Positions 51,683 through 60,090 of a stretch of DNA of 64,000 nt are shown here, one piece after another; positions within the stretch are counted from its first letter, which is position 1, and each line of letters starts with the position of its first letter. Under the pieces are notes generated by a model. That model was given only the letters and a program-made list of their open reading frames with translations, searched no databases and was not told where the DNA came from. The position numbers were made by a program, and so were the translations under genes. This stretch comes from Shinella lacus. GTDB lineage: Bacteria; Pseudomonadota; Alphaproteobacteria; Rhizobiales; Rhizobiaceae. The DNA lies in contig NZ_WHSB02000001.1 of the NCBI RefSeq assembly GCF_010994755.1, positions 372,001-436,000 of the forward strand, read 5' to 3'.

Positions 51683-52865
51683 CAGCGGCACGGGCGCGAT
51701 GGAGGGTGCACTGGAGCGCCGGATGATCGACATCCGACGCCACCTGCATCGCAATCCGGAACTCTCGAACGAAGAGCGCGAGACGCAGGCCTACCTGAAG
51801 CAGGTCCTTGAAGAGGCCGGCCTGGGCGATGTCCGGCCCGTCGCCGGCTTCGGCCTCGCCGTCGATATCGTCGGCACGGCCGGCCCGTCCAACCGCAAGG
51901 TCGTCATCCGCGCCGATATCGATGCACTGCCGATCACCGAGACATCCGGCGTGCCGTTCAGCTCCGAGCGCCCCGGCGTCATGCATGCCTGCGGGCACGA
52001 CGCCCATGCCGCAATGGGTTATGCCGCCGCGGTGCTGCTCGACCAGCAGAAACAATCGTTCAGCGGCACCGTGCGCATCATCTTCCAGCCGGCCGAAGAG
52101 GCCGAGCCGCTCGGCGGCAGGCGGGTGATCGCGGAAGGATTGCTCGACGACGTCGATGCGGCAATCGGCATCCATGTCGATCCCTATACGGCAACGGGCA
52201 GGATTGCGGTCGGCGCCGGACCCTACACGCTTGCCTGCGATATTTTCGACGTCGTCGTCACGGGCAATTCCGCCCATGCCGCAAAACCCTCCGAGGGGGT
52301 CGACGCCATCGCGGTCGCCTGCTCGATGGTCACGGAATTGCAGAAGATCGTGGCGCGGGAGATCGATCCCTACGATCCGCTCGTCATCTCCGTCACGGGC
52401 ATCGAAGGCGGCGGGGCCTATAATGTCATTGCGGCCGAGGCCCGGCTGAAGGGCACAATCCGCAGCGGACATGAGGAAACGCGCCAAAAGGCCTGGACGC
52501 GACTGCGCCAAATCCTGGAAGGCGTGGCGGCAACCCATGGCGCCAAGGTCGACATCCACCTGCAACGTGGCGAGCCGCCGGTCGTCAATGCGCCGGAAAT
52601 GGTCGAGGTCGTCCGGCGTGCCGGGAGCGAGATCGTCGGGCAGGAAAATGTGCTTGCCCTGCCCGGCTGGACCGCGGCCGACGACTTCGCCTTCTACAGC
52701 GAAAAATGCCCATCGGTCTATTTCCGCCTCGGCATTCGCAACGACGCGATCGACGCCGTTCACCCGCTGCATCACCCGAAATTCCGGGTGGATGAAGCCG
52801 CCCTGCCGCAAGGCGCCCTGGTACTCAGCGCCGCCGCCCGGACTTTCCTCCAGCCGCCGGAGTAG
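51669..52865 (+). CDS. M20-family amidohydrolase, probable N-acetyl-diaminobutyrate deacetylase (DoeB2-like)
   Basis: 398 residues. M20 motifs: RADIDALPITE, MHACGHDAHAAMGYAA (metal ligands), FQPAEEAEPLGG and the late His in HPLHHPKFRVDE. It is of the HipO/aminoacylase type. Its start overlaps the ectoine hydrolase gene, which suggests that it removes the acetyl group from the product of that enzyme, the DoeB step, here done by an M20 enzyme rather than the AstE-like DoeB. The function is from context. Confidence 0.82.
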   Translation: MLNADSGTGAMEGALERRMIDIRRHLHRNPELSNEERETQAYLKQVLEEAGLGDVRPVAGFGLAVDIVGTAGPSNRKVVIRADIDALPITETSGVPFSSERPGVMHACGHDAHAAMGYAAAVLLDQQKQSFSGTVRIIFQPAEEAEPLGGRRVIAEGLLDDVDAAIGIHVDPYTATGRIAVGAGPYTLACDIFDVVVTGNSAHAAKPSEGVDAIAVACSMVTELQKIVAREIDPYDPLVISVTGIEGGGAYNVIAAEARLKGTIRSGHEETRQKAWTRLRQILEGVAATHGAKVDIHLQRGEPPVVNAPEMVEVVRRAGSEIVGQENVLALPGWTAADDFAFYSEKCPSVYFRLGIRNDAIDAVHPLHHPKFRVDEAALPQGALVLSAAARTFLQPPE

Positions 52866-52890
52866 GGCTTTTCACCAAACCTTCCCGAGG

Positions 52891-53217
52891 TCAAAGAAAA
52901 TCGTCGCGCCGGGGGGTGAACGTGTCGATCAGCAGGCCGGGCTCCAGCGCGACCACGCCGTGCACGAGGTTCGGGGCGACGATGAAGCTGCTTCCTCGTG
53001 CAAGGCGGGTGGTCACGCCATCCACCGTGACGTCGAAGGCACCTTCGGCGACGTAGCTCACCTGCGTGTGCGGGTGCGAATGCAGCGCGCCGATGGCGCC
53101 CTCCTCGAAGCGGAAGGCGACGAGCATCATTTCCGGGCGATGGCTCAGTACCGCGCGGCTGTTGCCGGGCGCGACTTCAGTCCAGGCGGTGTCTTCGGGC
53201 TGGGTATAATGTTGCAT
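52891..53217 (-). CDS. kdgF: KdgF-like cupin (unsaturated uronate linearisation)
   Basis: 108 residues. Single cupin with HSHPHTQVSYVAEGAF (metal ligands) and VAPNLVHGVVALEPGLLIDTFTPRRDDFL, nearly the textbook KdgF end. KdgF speeds the conversion of unsaturated galacturonate from pectin or alginate to the open-chain keto form that KduI uses. It is the last gene of the uronate operon, 8 bp after KduD. Confidence 0.9.
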   Translation of the reverse strand: MQHYTQPEDTAWTEVAPGNSRAVLSHRPEMMLVAFRFEEGAIGALHSHPHTQVSYVAEGAFDVTVDGVTTRLARGSSFIVAPNLVHGVVALEPGLLIDTFTPRRDDFL

Positions 53218-53225
53218 GTGTCCTC

Positions 53226-53981
53226 TCAGCGGGCGAGCCATCCGCCGTCCACCGGCAGGATGGTGCCATGTACATAGTCGGAAGCCGGTGCCGCCAGGAA
53301 AACCGCAGCACCGATCATGTCGCCGGGCTTCGCCCAGCGGCCGGCCGGAATGCGCTTCAAGATGTCGGCACTGCGCTCCGCGTCGGCACGCAGCGCAACC
53401 GTGTTGTTGGTCTCGACATAGCCTGGCGCGATGGCGTTGACGTTGATGCCGCGCGCCGCCCATTCGTTTGCCATGAGCTTCGTCAGGCCGGCAAGGCCGC
53501 TCTTCGCCGCCGTATAGGATGGCACGCGAATGCCGCCCTGGAAGGAAAGAAGAGAGGCGATGTTGATGATCTTTGCCGGCCGCTCCGCCGCGACCGCCGC
53601 CTTTGCAAAGGCCTGGCACAGGAAGAAGACGGACTTCAGGTTGGTGTCGAGCACCGCGTCCCAGTCTTCCTCGGTGAAATCCAGCGCATCGGCGCGGCGG
53701 ATGATACCGGCATTGTTGACCAGAACATCCGGCGTGGCGCCGGCCGTCAACGCCTGCGCGATGACGCCGGCTCCCGCGCCCGCCTGCGAAAGATCGGCCG
53801 TGATGGACAGGAAGGTCCGCCCGGCGGACGTCACGTCCGCCGCCGTATCCGTCATCGCCGATCGCCCCACGCCGACGATGTCGGCGCCGGCCTGCGCCAG
53901 CCCGACCGCGATGGCACGGCCGATGCCGGTATTGGCGCCGGTGACGATCGCCCAGCGGCCGGTGAGATCGAATATGGTCAT
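53226..53981 (-). CDS. kduD: 2-dehydro-3-deoxy-D-gluconate 5-dehydrogenase KduD
   Basis: 251 residues, classical SDR: GANTGIGRAIAVGLAQAGA, NNAGIIRR, and the catalytic YTAAKSG; ends VHGTILPVDGGWLAR as in KduD. It reduces 3-deoxy-D-glycero-2,5-hexodiulosonate to 2-keto-3-deoxygluconate. It overlaps KduI by 4 bp (ATGA), so KduI and KduD are made together. Confidence 0.92.
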   Translation of the reverse strand: MTIFDLTGRWAIVTGANTGIGRAIAVGLAQAGADIVGVGRSAMTDTAADVTSAGRTFLSITADLSQAGAGAGVIAQALTAGATPDVLVNNAGIIRRADALDFTEEDWDAVLDTNLKSVFFLCQAFAKAAVAAERPAKIINIASLLSFQGGIRVPSYTAAKSGLAGLTKLMANEWAARGINVNAIAPGYVETNNTVALRADAERSADILKRIPAGRWAKPGDMIGAAVFLAAPASDYVHGTILPVDGGWLAR

Positions 53982-54820
53982 AGAAGCGCGTCCATCGGCA
54001 CCTTGTCCATGTCGGTGAAGCTCATATTGTCGCCGGCCATGGCCCAGATGAAGGCGTAACGCCCAGTGCCAGCACCCGAATGGATCGACCAGCCCGGCGA
54101 CAATACCGCCTGGTGGTTCTTAAGCACGACATGCCGCGTCTCGCCCGGTTCGCCCATGAAATGGAAGATGCGCGTCGCCTCCTGCATGCCGAAATAAAGA
54201 TAGACCTCCATGCGCCGGTCATGGACATGGGCCGGCATGGTGTTCCAGACCGAACCCGGCTCGAACATGGTCAGCCCGACGAGCAGCTGGCAGCTCTCGC
54301 AGACATCCGGGTGCACATATTGGTTGATGGTGCGCGCATTGGATTCCTCCGCCGAGCCGAGCACGACCTTCTTCGCCATCTCGCGGGTGATGTGCACGGT
54401 CGGGCAAACGCGGTGCGCGGGCGCGCTCAGGAAATAGAACAGAGCCGGAGCGGCCGGGTCACCGCTCGCAAAGCCAAGGGCGCCGCCGCCCATGCCGACA
54501 TAGAGCGCTTCCTGGAAGCCGAGCGCATAGTCCTTGCCGCCGACGCTGACCGTGCCCGCGGCGCCGATATTGACGATCGCCACCTCGCGGCGGTCGAGAA
54601 AGCGTTCGGTGCCCGTCTCCGGCACGCTGTCGACCACCAGCGTGTTCGTCGTCGGCACCACGCCGCCGACGATCATGCGGTCGAGATGGCTGTAGGTGAG
54701 CTTCACCTCGCCGGGGCGAAACAGGTCCTCGATGACGAAGCCATCGCGCAGGCCCTTCGTGTCGCGCCTTGCGGCGTCCTGCGGCCCCACGGCCTGTCGT
54801 ACAGATACGGAAAGTGTCAC
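53978..54820 (-). CDS. kduI: 5-dehydro-4-deoxy-D-glucuronate isomerase KduI
   Basis: 280 residues from a GTG at 54820 (AAGAGG ahead), the usual KduI length; an upstream frame from 54868 is less likely. Metal-binding segments PAHVHDRRMEVYLYFGM and NHQAVLSPGWSIHSGAGT, and the ending YAFIWAMAGDNMSFTDMD, are KduI signatures. It isomerises the open-chain keto sugar from unsaturated uronates for KduD. Confidence 0.93.
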   Translation of the reverse strand: MTLSVSVRQAVGPQDAARRDTKGLRDGFVIEDLFRPGEVKLTYSHLDRMIVGGVVPTTNTLVVDSVPETGTERFLDRREVAIVNIGAAGTVSVGGKDYALGFQEALYVGMGGGALGFASGDPAAPALFYFLSAPAHRVCPTVHITREMAKKVVLGSAEESNARTINQYVHPDVCESCQLLVGLTMFEPGSVWNTMPAHVHDRRMEVYLYFGMQEATRIFHFMGEPGETRHVVLKNHQAVLSPGWSIHSGAGTGRYAFIWAMAGDNMSFTDMDKVPMDALL

Positions 54821-54851
54821 GGCGTTTGCCTCTTGTCTTTCAAAATGGGGG

Positions 54852-55586
54852 TCAGGTGAGCACGACATATTCGGTCAGCTGGTTGATCGTCGTGTCGGCC
54901 TTGTCGACGTCGAACACCTTGGTGCCGTGGCTCATGATCACGAACCGGTCGCAGACCTGATAGGCGTGGTAGATGTTGTGGGTCACCAGCACGCTGGAGA
55001 CGTTTTCCGCCTTGAGCTTCAGCACCTGGTTCAGCAGTGCCTCCGTCTCGCGTACCGAGAGTGACGATGTGGGCTCGTCCAGCAGCAGCACGCGCTTCTT
55101 GAAGTAGACGGCGCGGGCGATCGCCACGGCCTGCTTCTGGCCGCCGGAAAGGTTGCCGACGAGCGTATCCGGGGAATCGATGCCCGAAATGTGCACGGCG
55201 TTCTGCAGCACGTCCATGGCGATCTCGCGCATCTCCGCCTGCCGAAGGAAACCGAAGCGGTCCGTCAGCTCGCGGCCCATGAAGATGTTGCGGGTGATCG
55301 AGAGGGAATCCACCAGCGCGGTATGCTGGTAGATCGTCTCGATGCCGGCATCCGCCGAATCCGAACGGCAGGTGAAGGCCGTCTTCTTGCCGTCGACGCT
55401 GAGGTAGCCCTCGGTCGGCTTGTGGATGCCGGAGATCAGGTTGACGGTCGTCGACTTGCCGGCGCCGTTGTCACCGAGCAGGCCCACCACTTCGCCCTCG
55501 CCGATATGGAAGCTGAGGTTCCGGAGCGCGGTGAGGGCACCGAAACTTTTCGAGATATTGTGCAGTTCGAGAAGGTTCGACATCAC
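54852..55586 (-). CDS. Sugar ABC transporter ATP-binding protein (single-domain RbsA/FrcA type)
   Basis: 244 residues. Walker A GDNGAGKST, signature NLSGGQKQAVAIARAV, Walker B VLLLDEPTS, plus the conserved His in VTHNIYHAY. Ribose-type ATPases usually have two such domains in one chain; this one has a single domain like FrcA, so two copies must pair. It is coupled to the permease gene by a 4-bp overlap. Confidence 0.92.
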   Translation of the reverse strand: MMSNLLELHNISKSFGALTALRNLSFHIGEGEVVGLLGDNGAGKSTTVNLISGIHKPTEGYLSVDGKKTAFTCRSDSADAGIETIYQHTALVDSLSITRNIFMGRELTDRFGFLRQAEMREIAMDVLQNAVHISGIDSPDTLVGNLSGGQKQAVAIARAVYFKKRVLLLDEPTSSLSVRETEALLNQVLKLKAENVSSVLVTHNIYHAYQVCDRFVIMSHGTKVFDVDKADTTINQLTEYVVLT

Positions 55587-56602
55587 GCAAGACCCCGCCG
55601 CTCGATGAGATGGTTGAAGATGGCGGCCAGCACGATCAGCGTCGCGATGAACATGTCGAGATAGAAGCCGGGGGCGCGCAGCAAGAGCAGCACGTCCGTC
55701 ATGGTGTGGATGAGCAGCACGCCGAGGAAGATGCCGATGATCGAGCCCCGGCCGCCGCGCAGCGACAGGCCGCCGATGACGCAGGCGGCAATCGCCTGGA
55801 GTTCAAGCCCGGCGCCCTGCCCCGGCTGCACGCTGCCGACGCGGGCCGTGGCTAGAATACCCGCCACCGCCGCCATGCCGCCGGCAATCGCGAAGGCGAT
55901 GAGCTTGACGCGGTTCGTGTTGATGCCGATTGCGGTCGCGGCACCCGGATTGCCGCCCGTCGCAAAGACGTGATTGCCGAAGCGGTGGCGGTGCAGGAGC
56001 AGGTGGAAGCCGATGACGAAGAGCACGATCCAGATGAAGGCGGCGTTGACGCCCAGCAGCGTGCCGGAAAACAGGCTGGTGAAGATCGGCTCCGGATCAA
56101 AGCGCACCTGGACGGCGCCGTTATAGAGCAGCACGGCGCCGCGCCAGAACAGGAGGCCGCCGAGCGTGACGATGAAGGACGGCAGGCCGAAGCGCAGCGT
56201 GATATGGCCGTTGAGCAGGCCGATCATCACGCCGGCCAGGATGCCGAGCGGGGCGGCGATGAAGGCACTGACGCCGGCACCGACAAGCGTCGCCATCAAG
56301 ACGGCCGTGAAGGTGTAGACGGAGCCGATGGAGAGGTCGAATTCTCCGGCGATCATCAGCACGCCAGCGCCGAGCGCCAGGCAGCCGAGCACCGGGATCG
56401 CCTTCATCAGGATCGTCAGGTTCTGCGGCGAGAGATAGCGGAATTCGTTGGGATAGAGCAGCGCACCGGCGATGCAGACGATCTGCAACGTCATGAAGAC
56501 GAGGAAGATCGCGCCTGCGGGCATGCCCATGATCTGCTTGAGGATGGATTGTCTCTGGGTCCGCGACCGGGGCGCGGCACTGTCTGCTAGAATAGGGGTC
56601 AC
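55583..56602 (-). CDS. Sugar ABC transporter permease (RbsC type)
   Basis: 339 residues with eight to ten membrane helices. The BPD_transp_2 pattern is clear: GVLMIAGEFDLSIGSVYTFTAVLMATLV and the EAA-like AIAACVIGGLSLRGGRGSIIG. It forms the channel with the adjacent ATPase. No start ambiguity that matters. Confidence 0.92.
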   Translation of the reverse strand: MTPILADSAAPRSRTQRQSILKQIMGMPAGAIFLVFMTLQIVCIAGALLYPNEFRYLSPQNLTILMKAIPVLGCLALGAGVLMIAGEFDLSIGSVYTFTAVLMATLVGAGVSAFIAAPLGILAGVMIGLLNGHITLRFGLPSFIVTLGGLLFWRGAVLLYNGAVQVRFDPEPIFTSLFSGTLLGVNAAFIWIVLFVIGFHLLLHRHRFGNHVFATGGNPGAATAIGINTNRVKLIAFAIAGGMAAVAGILATARVGSVQPGQGAGLELQAIAACVIGGLSLRGGRGSIIGIFLGVLLIHTMTDVLLLLRAPGFYLDMFIATLIVLAAIFNHLIERRGLA

Positions 56603-56671
56603 GGTCTGGCACTCGATCGTTTGGGACCAGGGAACCCGCCGGGCATGCCGGCAGGCTCCCTTTCAAGGCGA

Positions 56672-57622
56672 TTAGCGGAAGCTGCCGATCAGCGGCTTGA
56701 CCGAACTGATGCGCGACTTATCGAGGAAGGCGCCCTGCCCGGTGTCGATGTCGGTCGGGGTCAGGCCGTACTTCTTCGAGAGCGCGATCTGGGCGATCGG
56801 GTAGTAGCCCTGGAGATAGGGCTGCTGGTCCATGGTCGCGAACATCGCGCCGGATTCCACCGCATTGACGATCTCGACCGCAAGGTCGAAGCCGCCGAAC
56901 GGAATGTTGATGCCGGCATCCTTGATGGCGCCAGCACCGACCGTGGAGGTGACCGAGCCGGTGCCGAACAGCGCCTTGACCGTCGGGTTGGCAATCAGGA
57001 ACTGGGCCATAATGTTCTGGGCTTCCGCGGGATCAAGGCCGGCGCGGACTGTTTCCACCTTGATGCCGGCCTCCGTCATCGCCTTCTCGATGCCGCCGCC
57101 ACGGGCGACCGCGAAGCTCGCCTCGGGGATTTCGCGCGGGTTGAAGACGACGTCGCCGGATTTCAGGCCGAATTCCTTGATCATCCGGTTCCCGAGCTCG
57201 TAGCCGGAGGCGAATTCGTTCATGCCGACATAGGCCTGGCGGCAATTGCCCTTGGCGCCGTCGAGGTCGTCATTGTTGAAACCGATGACGACGATGCCGG
57301 CCTTCACCGCCGCGCAGATGCTTTCGTCGAAGGCGTCCGACGAGGAGATGGCGACGGCGATGCCGTCGACGCCGCTCGCGGTCGCGCTCTCGATCAGGTC
57401 GTTCTGGCGCACCGGATCGTTGTTGGCATATTGCACGTCGAGATCGACGCCGAACTGGGCGGCCGCGTCTTGCGCGCCCTTCACCACGGGGTTAAAGAAC
57501 TGGACACTCGGATCGAGGTAGATGATCATCGTGGCCTTGACATCCGCGGCAAGCGCCGTAGATGCCAGCATGGTGGTCAGGCCCGCGGCCAATGCAGCGG
57601 TTCTCAACCTGGTCAATTTCAT
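56672..57622 (-). CDS. Sugar ABC transporter substrate-binding protein (RbsB type)
   Basis: 316 residues from ATG 57622 with AGGGAGGA ahead; a longer frame upstream is spurious. Signal peptide MKLTRLRTAALAAGLTTMLASTALA, then a type-I periplasmic binding fold (FFNPVVKGAQDAAAQFGVDLDVQY, SDAFDESICAAVKAGIVVIGFNNDD). Being in an operon with KduI, KduD and KdgF, it should bind an unsaturated uronate or related sugar acid. This is inferred from context. Confidence 0.9.
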   Translation of the reverse strand: MKLTRLRTAALAAGLTTMLASTALAADVKATMIIYLDPSVQFFNPVVKGAQDAAAQFGVDLDVQYANNDPVRQNDLIESATASGVDGIAVAISSSDAFDESICAAVKAGIVVIGFNNDDLDGAKGNCRQAYVGMNEFASGYELGNRMIKEFGLKSGDVVFNPREIPEASFAVARGGGIEKAMTEAGIKVETVRAGLDPAEAQNIMAQFLIANPTVKALFGTGSVTSTVGAGAIKDAGINIPFGGFDLAVEIVNAVESGAMFATMDQQPYLQGYYPIAQIALSKKYGLTPTDIDTGQGAFLDKSRISSVKPLIGSFR

Positions 57623-57742
57623 TTGCGTATCCTCCCTTTGGATGTGCAATGCGGGTCCAAAAGACCCAAGTCTCGGCTGGCGGGCTCCGACCAAAGATCA
57701 CGCCAGCCGAGATTTTCCTCCTCTCGCCACAGATGCAGCGGA

Positions 57743-59278
57743 TTATGCGAACCAGGGCGCGGGGCGCCCGAGCGTGACGTGCACGCCCTTGAACTGGGAA
57801 TATTCGTCAAAGCCGTAGCGGCCGAGTTCGCGACCGAGGCCACTCTTCTTGTAGCCGCCGATCGGCAGTTCCGGCGTGCCGTCGATCACGCTGTTGATCC
57901 AGCAGCGGCCGGCACGGATGCGGCGGATGCTCTGCAGCGCGGTTTCCAGATTGGTGGACCAGACGGAAGCCGACAGACCGAATTCGCTGGCATTCGCCAT
58001 CGCGACGGCCTCGTCCGCCGTCTTGAACGTCAGCGTCGAGAGCACCGGCCCGAAGATCTCCTCCCGGGCAATCGACATGTCGGGCGTCACGCCGCCGAAG
58101 ACCGTCGGCGCGTAATAAAGCCCGGCCTCCCTGCCGACCCTTTCGCCGCCGAGCAGCAGTTCCGCACCGGAGGCGATCCCGGCCTCCACATAGGAATGCA
58201 CCTTGTCCGCATGGGCTTCGGAGATCATCGCGCCGATCTTGGTGCGCTCGTTCAGCGGGTCGCCGAAGGTCACCTTGCGCGAAATGTCGAGCAGGCGCTC
58301 CATCAGCGCATCGCGGATGCCTTCCTGCACCAGCAGCCGGCTGCCGGAAATGCAGCACTGGCCGGCATTGTGGTAGACGCCGTAGGCGATGCCATCGGCC
58401 GCGGCGTCGAGATCCGCATCGGCGAAGACGATCTGCGGCCCCTTGCCGCCGAGTTCCAGCCCGACGCGCTTGACGCTGCGGGCCGCGATCTCGCCAAGCT
58501 TGGTGCCGACGCGCACGGAGCCCGTGAAGGCGACCATGTCGACGCCAGGGTCTTCGGCCAGCACTTGGCCGGCCGGATCGCCATAGCCGGTGACGACATT
58601 GAACACGCCGTCGGGAATGCCGGCCTCGCGCGCCAGTTCCGCCATGCGGATCGAGGTACCGGAGGTGAATTCGGAGGGCTTCAGCACCACCGTGCAGCCG
58701 GCGCCGATCGCCCACGGCACGCGCTCGGAGGCGATGATGAACGGGAAGTTCCAGGGCGTGATGATGCCGACGACGCCGACCGCTTCGCGCAGCACAAGGC
58801 CGAGGCGGTCGTCGCCGATATTGTTGTGGCTCTGGCCTTCCAGCGCCCGGGCCTGCCCTGCCGCATAGGACCAGAGGTCGGCGCAAAAGCCGATCTCGCC
58901 GAGAGCCTGGACGATCGGCTTGCCGACCTCCAGGCTCTCGGCGAGCGCCAGCTCTTCCTGATGCACAAGAATAAGGTCCGCCACCTTGAACATCAGGCGC
59001 GAGCGCTCGGCGCCCGACATGCGCGGCCACGGGCCGGTATCGAAGGCACGGCGCGCGGCGGCGACAGCCAGGCGCACATCATCCGCTGAAGCCTCCGGCC
59101 AGGTGCCGACCACGGCGCCGGCATGGCCGGGGCTCACCCGATCGATCGTCTTGCCCGAGGCCGCGTCCACAGACTTGCCATCGACAAGCATCCGGTAGCG
59201 GGATTTAATGCCGAGGCGGGGATCACTGGAATCGGGTGCAATAAAATTGGACAGCAATATCTCTCCAAGGCCGGACAC
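57743..59278 (-). CDS. Aldehyde dehydrogenase
   Basis: 511 residues. NAD(P)-binding and active-site motifs: TPWNFPFIIASERVPWAIGAG, FTGSVRVGTKLG, Glu in LELGGKGPQ and catalytic Cys in HNAGQCCISGSR. It is first in the uronate operon (120 bp before the binding-protein gene). It could oxidise alpha-ketoglutaric semialdehyde or a sugar-derived aldehyde; the oxidative branch would replace the missing kdgK and aldolase genes. The exact substrate is unknown. Confidence 0.9.
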   Translation of the reverse strand: MSGLGEILLSNFIAPDSSDPRLGIKSRYRMLVDGKSVDAASGKTIDRVSPGHAGAVVGTWPEASADDVRLAVAAARRAFDTGPWPRMSGAERSRLMFKVADLILVHQEELALAESLEVGKPIVQALGEIGFCADLWSYAAGQARALEGQSHNNIGDDRLGLVLREAVGVVGIITPWNFPFIIASERVPWAIGAGCTVVLKPSEFTSGTSIRMAELAREAGIPDGVFNVVTGYGDPAGQVLAEDPGVDMVAFTGSVRVGTKLGEIAARSVKRVGLELGGKGPQIVFADADLDAAADGIAYGVYHNAGQCCISGSRLLVQEGIRDALMERLLDISRKVTFGDPLNERTKIGAMISEAHADKVHSYVEAGIASGAELLLGGERVGREAGLYYAPTVFGGVTPDMSIAREEIFGPVLSTLTFKTADEAVAMANASEFGLSASVWSTNLETALQSIRRIRAGRCWINSVIDGTPELPIGGYKKSGLGRELGRYGFDEYSQFKGVHVTLGRPAPWFA

Positions 59279-59340
59279 ATGGCGCCGGCCCCTCCCTGTT
59301 CATCCGGTTTTAAGGCCACCGGATTTCTGTTGCGTTTGAT

Positions 59341-59359
59341 CTGTATGGTACTGTATGGT
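59341..59359. repeat. Tandem 9-bp repeat in the GntR/aldehyde dehydrogenase gap
   Basis: CTGTATGGT at 59341-59349 and again at 59351-59359, a 10-bp period, so both copies face the same side of the helix. They lie 22 bp before the GntR start codon and are the candidate operator for the uronate operon. Confidence 0.5.
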
Positions 59360-59381
59360 GGTTTAAATTGGATGTCAACGC

Positions 59382-60083
59382 ATGACGGCGGCGAAAGAGA
59401 TGAACCTTGAATCCCTGAAGATCGACACCGGCGAAACAGCGGCGGCGCAGGTCGAGCGCGACCTGCGGGAGTCGATCATCCGCCTCGAACTCGCCCCCGG
59501 AGTGCGGCTTTCCGAACAGGAAATCGCGACCCGCATGGGTGTATCCCGCCAGCCGGTGCGCGAGGCGCTGATCGCGCTCGGCAAGTCGAAGCTGGTCGAC
59601 ATCCGCCCCAACCGGGGCACGGTCGTCGTGAGGATTTCAGCACGGCAGATGATGGAAGCGCGCTTCGTGCGCGAGGCGATCGAGACCGCGGTTGCGCGGC
59701 GCGCCAGCGAAACCTTCGACGCGTGGACGCGACGCAAGATCGATACGATCCTCGCCCGCCAGACCGCGGCGATGGAGGCGCACGACCACAACGCCTTCCG
59801 CCGGGAAGACGAGCAGTTCCACATCGCGATTGCGGAAGGCGCCGGCTGCGGCCTCGCCTGGAACGCCATATCGGACATCAAGGCCCATATGGACCGGGTC
59901 TGCAACCTGCAGCTCCGCCATCCCGATTCCATGACGCGGCTGATTTCCGAACACGAGGCGATCATCGCCGCCATCGACACGCGCGATGCCGATGCCGCCG
60001 CGGCCGCCATGCGGCGTCACCTCAACGGCATCCTCGCCGACCTGCCCCAGATCGAGGCCGATCACCCCGGCCTTTTCGAATGA
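59382..60083 (+). CDS. GntR-family regulator, FCD domain
   Basis: 233 residues. N-terminal winged helix (ESIIRLELAPGVRLSEQEIATRMGVSRQPVREALIAL in outline) and a C-terminal FCD ligand domain with metal-binding histidines (HNAFRREDEQFHIAIAE, ISEHEAIIAAI). It is divergent from the uronate operon, the usual place for its regulator, and likely repressed or relieved by a sugar acid. An in-frame ATG at 59400 is an alternative start. Confidence 0.92.
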   Translation: MTAAKEMNLESLKIDTGETAAAQVERDLRESIIRLELAPGVRLSEQEIATRMGVSRQPVREALIALGKSKLVDIRPNRGTVVVRISARQMMEARFVREAIETAVARRASETFDAWTRRKIDTILARQTAAMEAHDHNAFRREDEQFHIAIAEGAGCGLAWNAISDIKAHMDRVCNLQLRHPDSMTRLISEHEAIIAAIDTRDADAAAAAMRRHLNGILADLPQIEADHPGLFE

Positions 60084-60090
60084 GGGATCG

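Noticed and set aside
56621-59089. 822-codon open frame on the plus strand across the binding-protein and aldehyde dehydrogenase genes
   Set aside because: Mirror of two well-recognised minus-strand genes; no domain or ribosome-binding site supports it.
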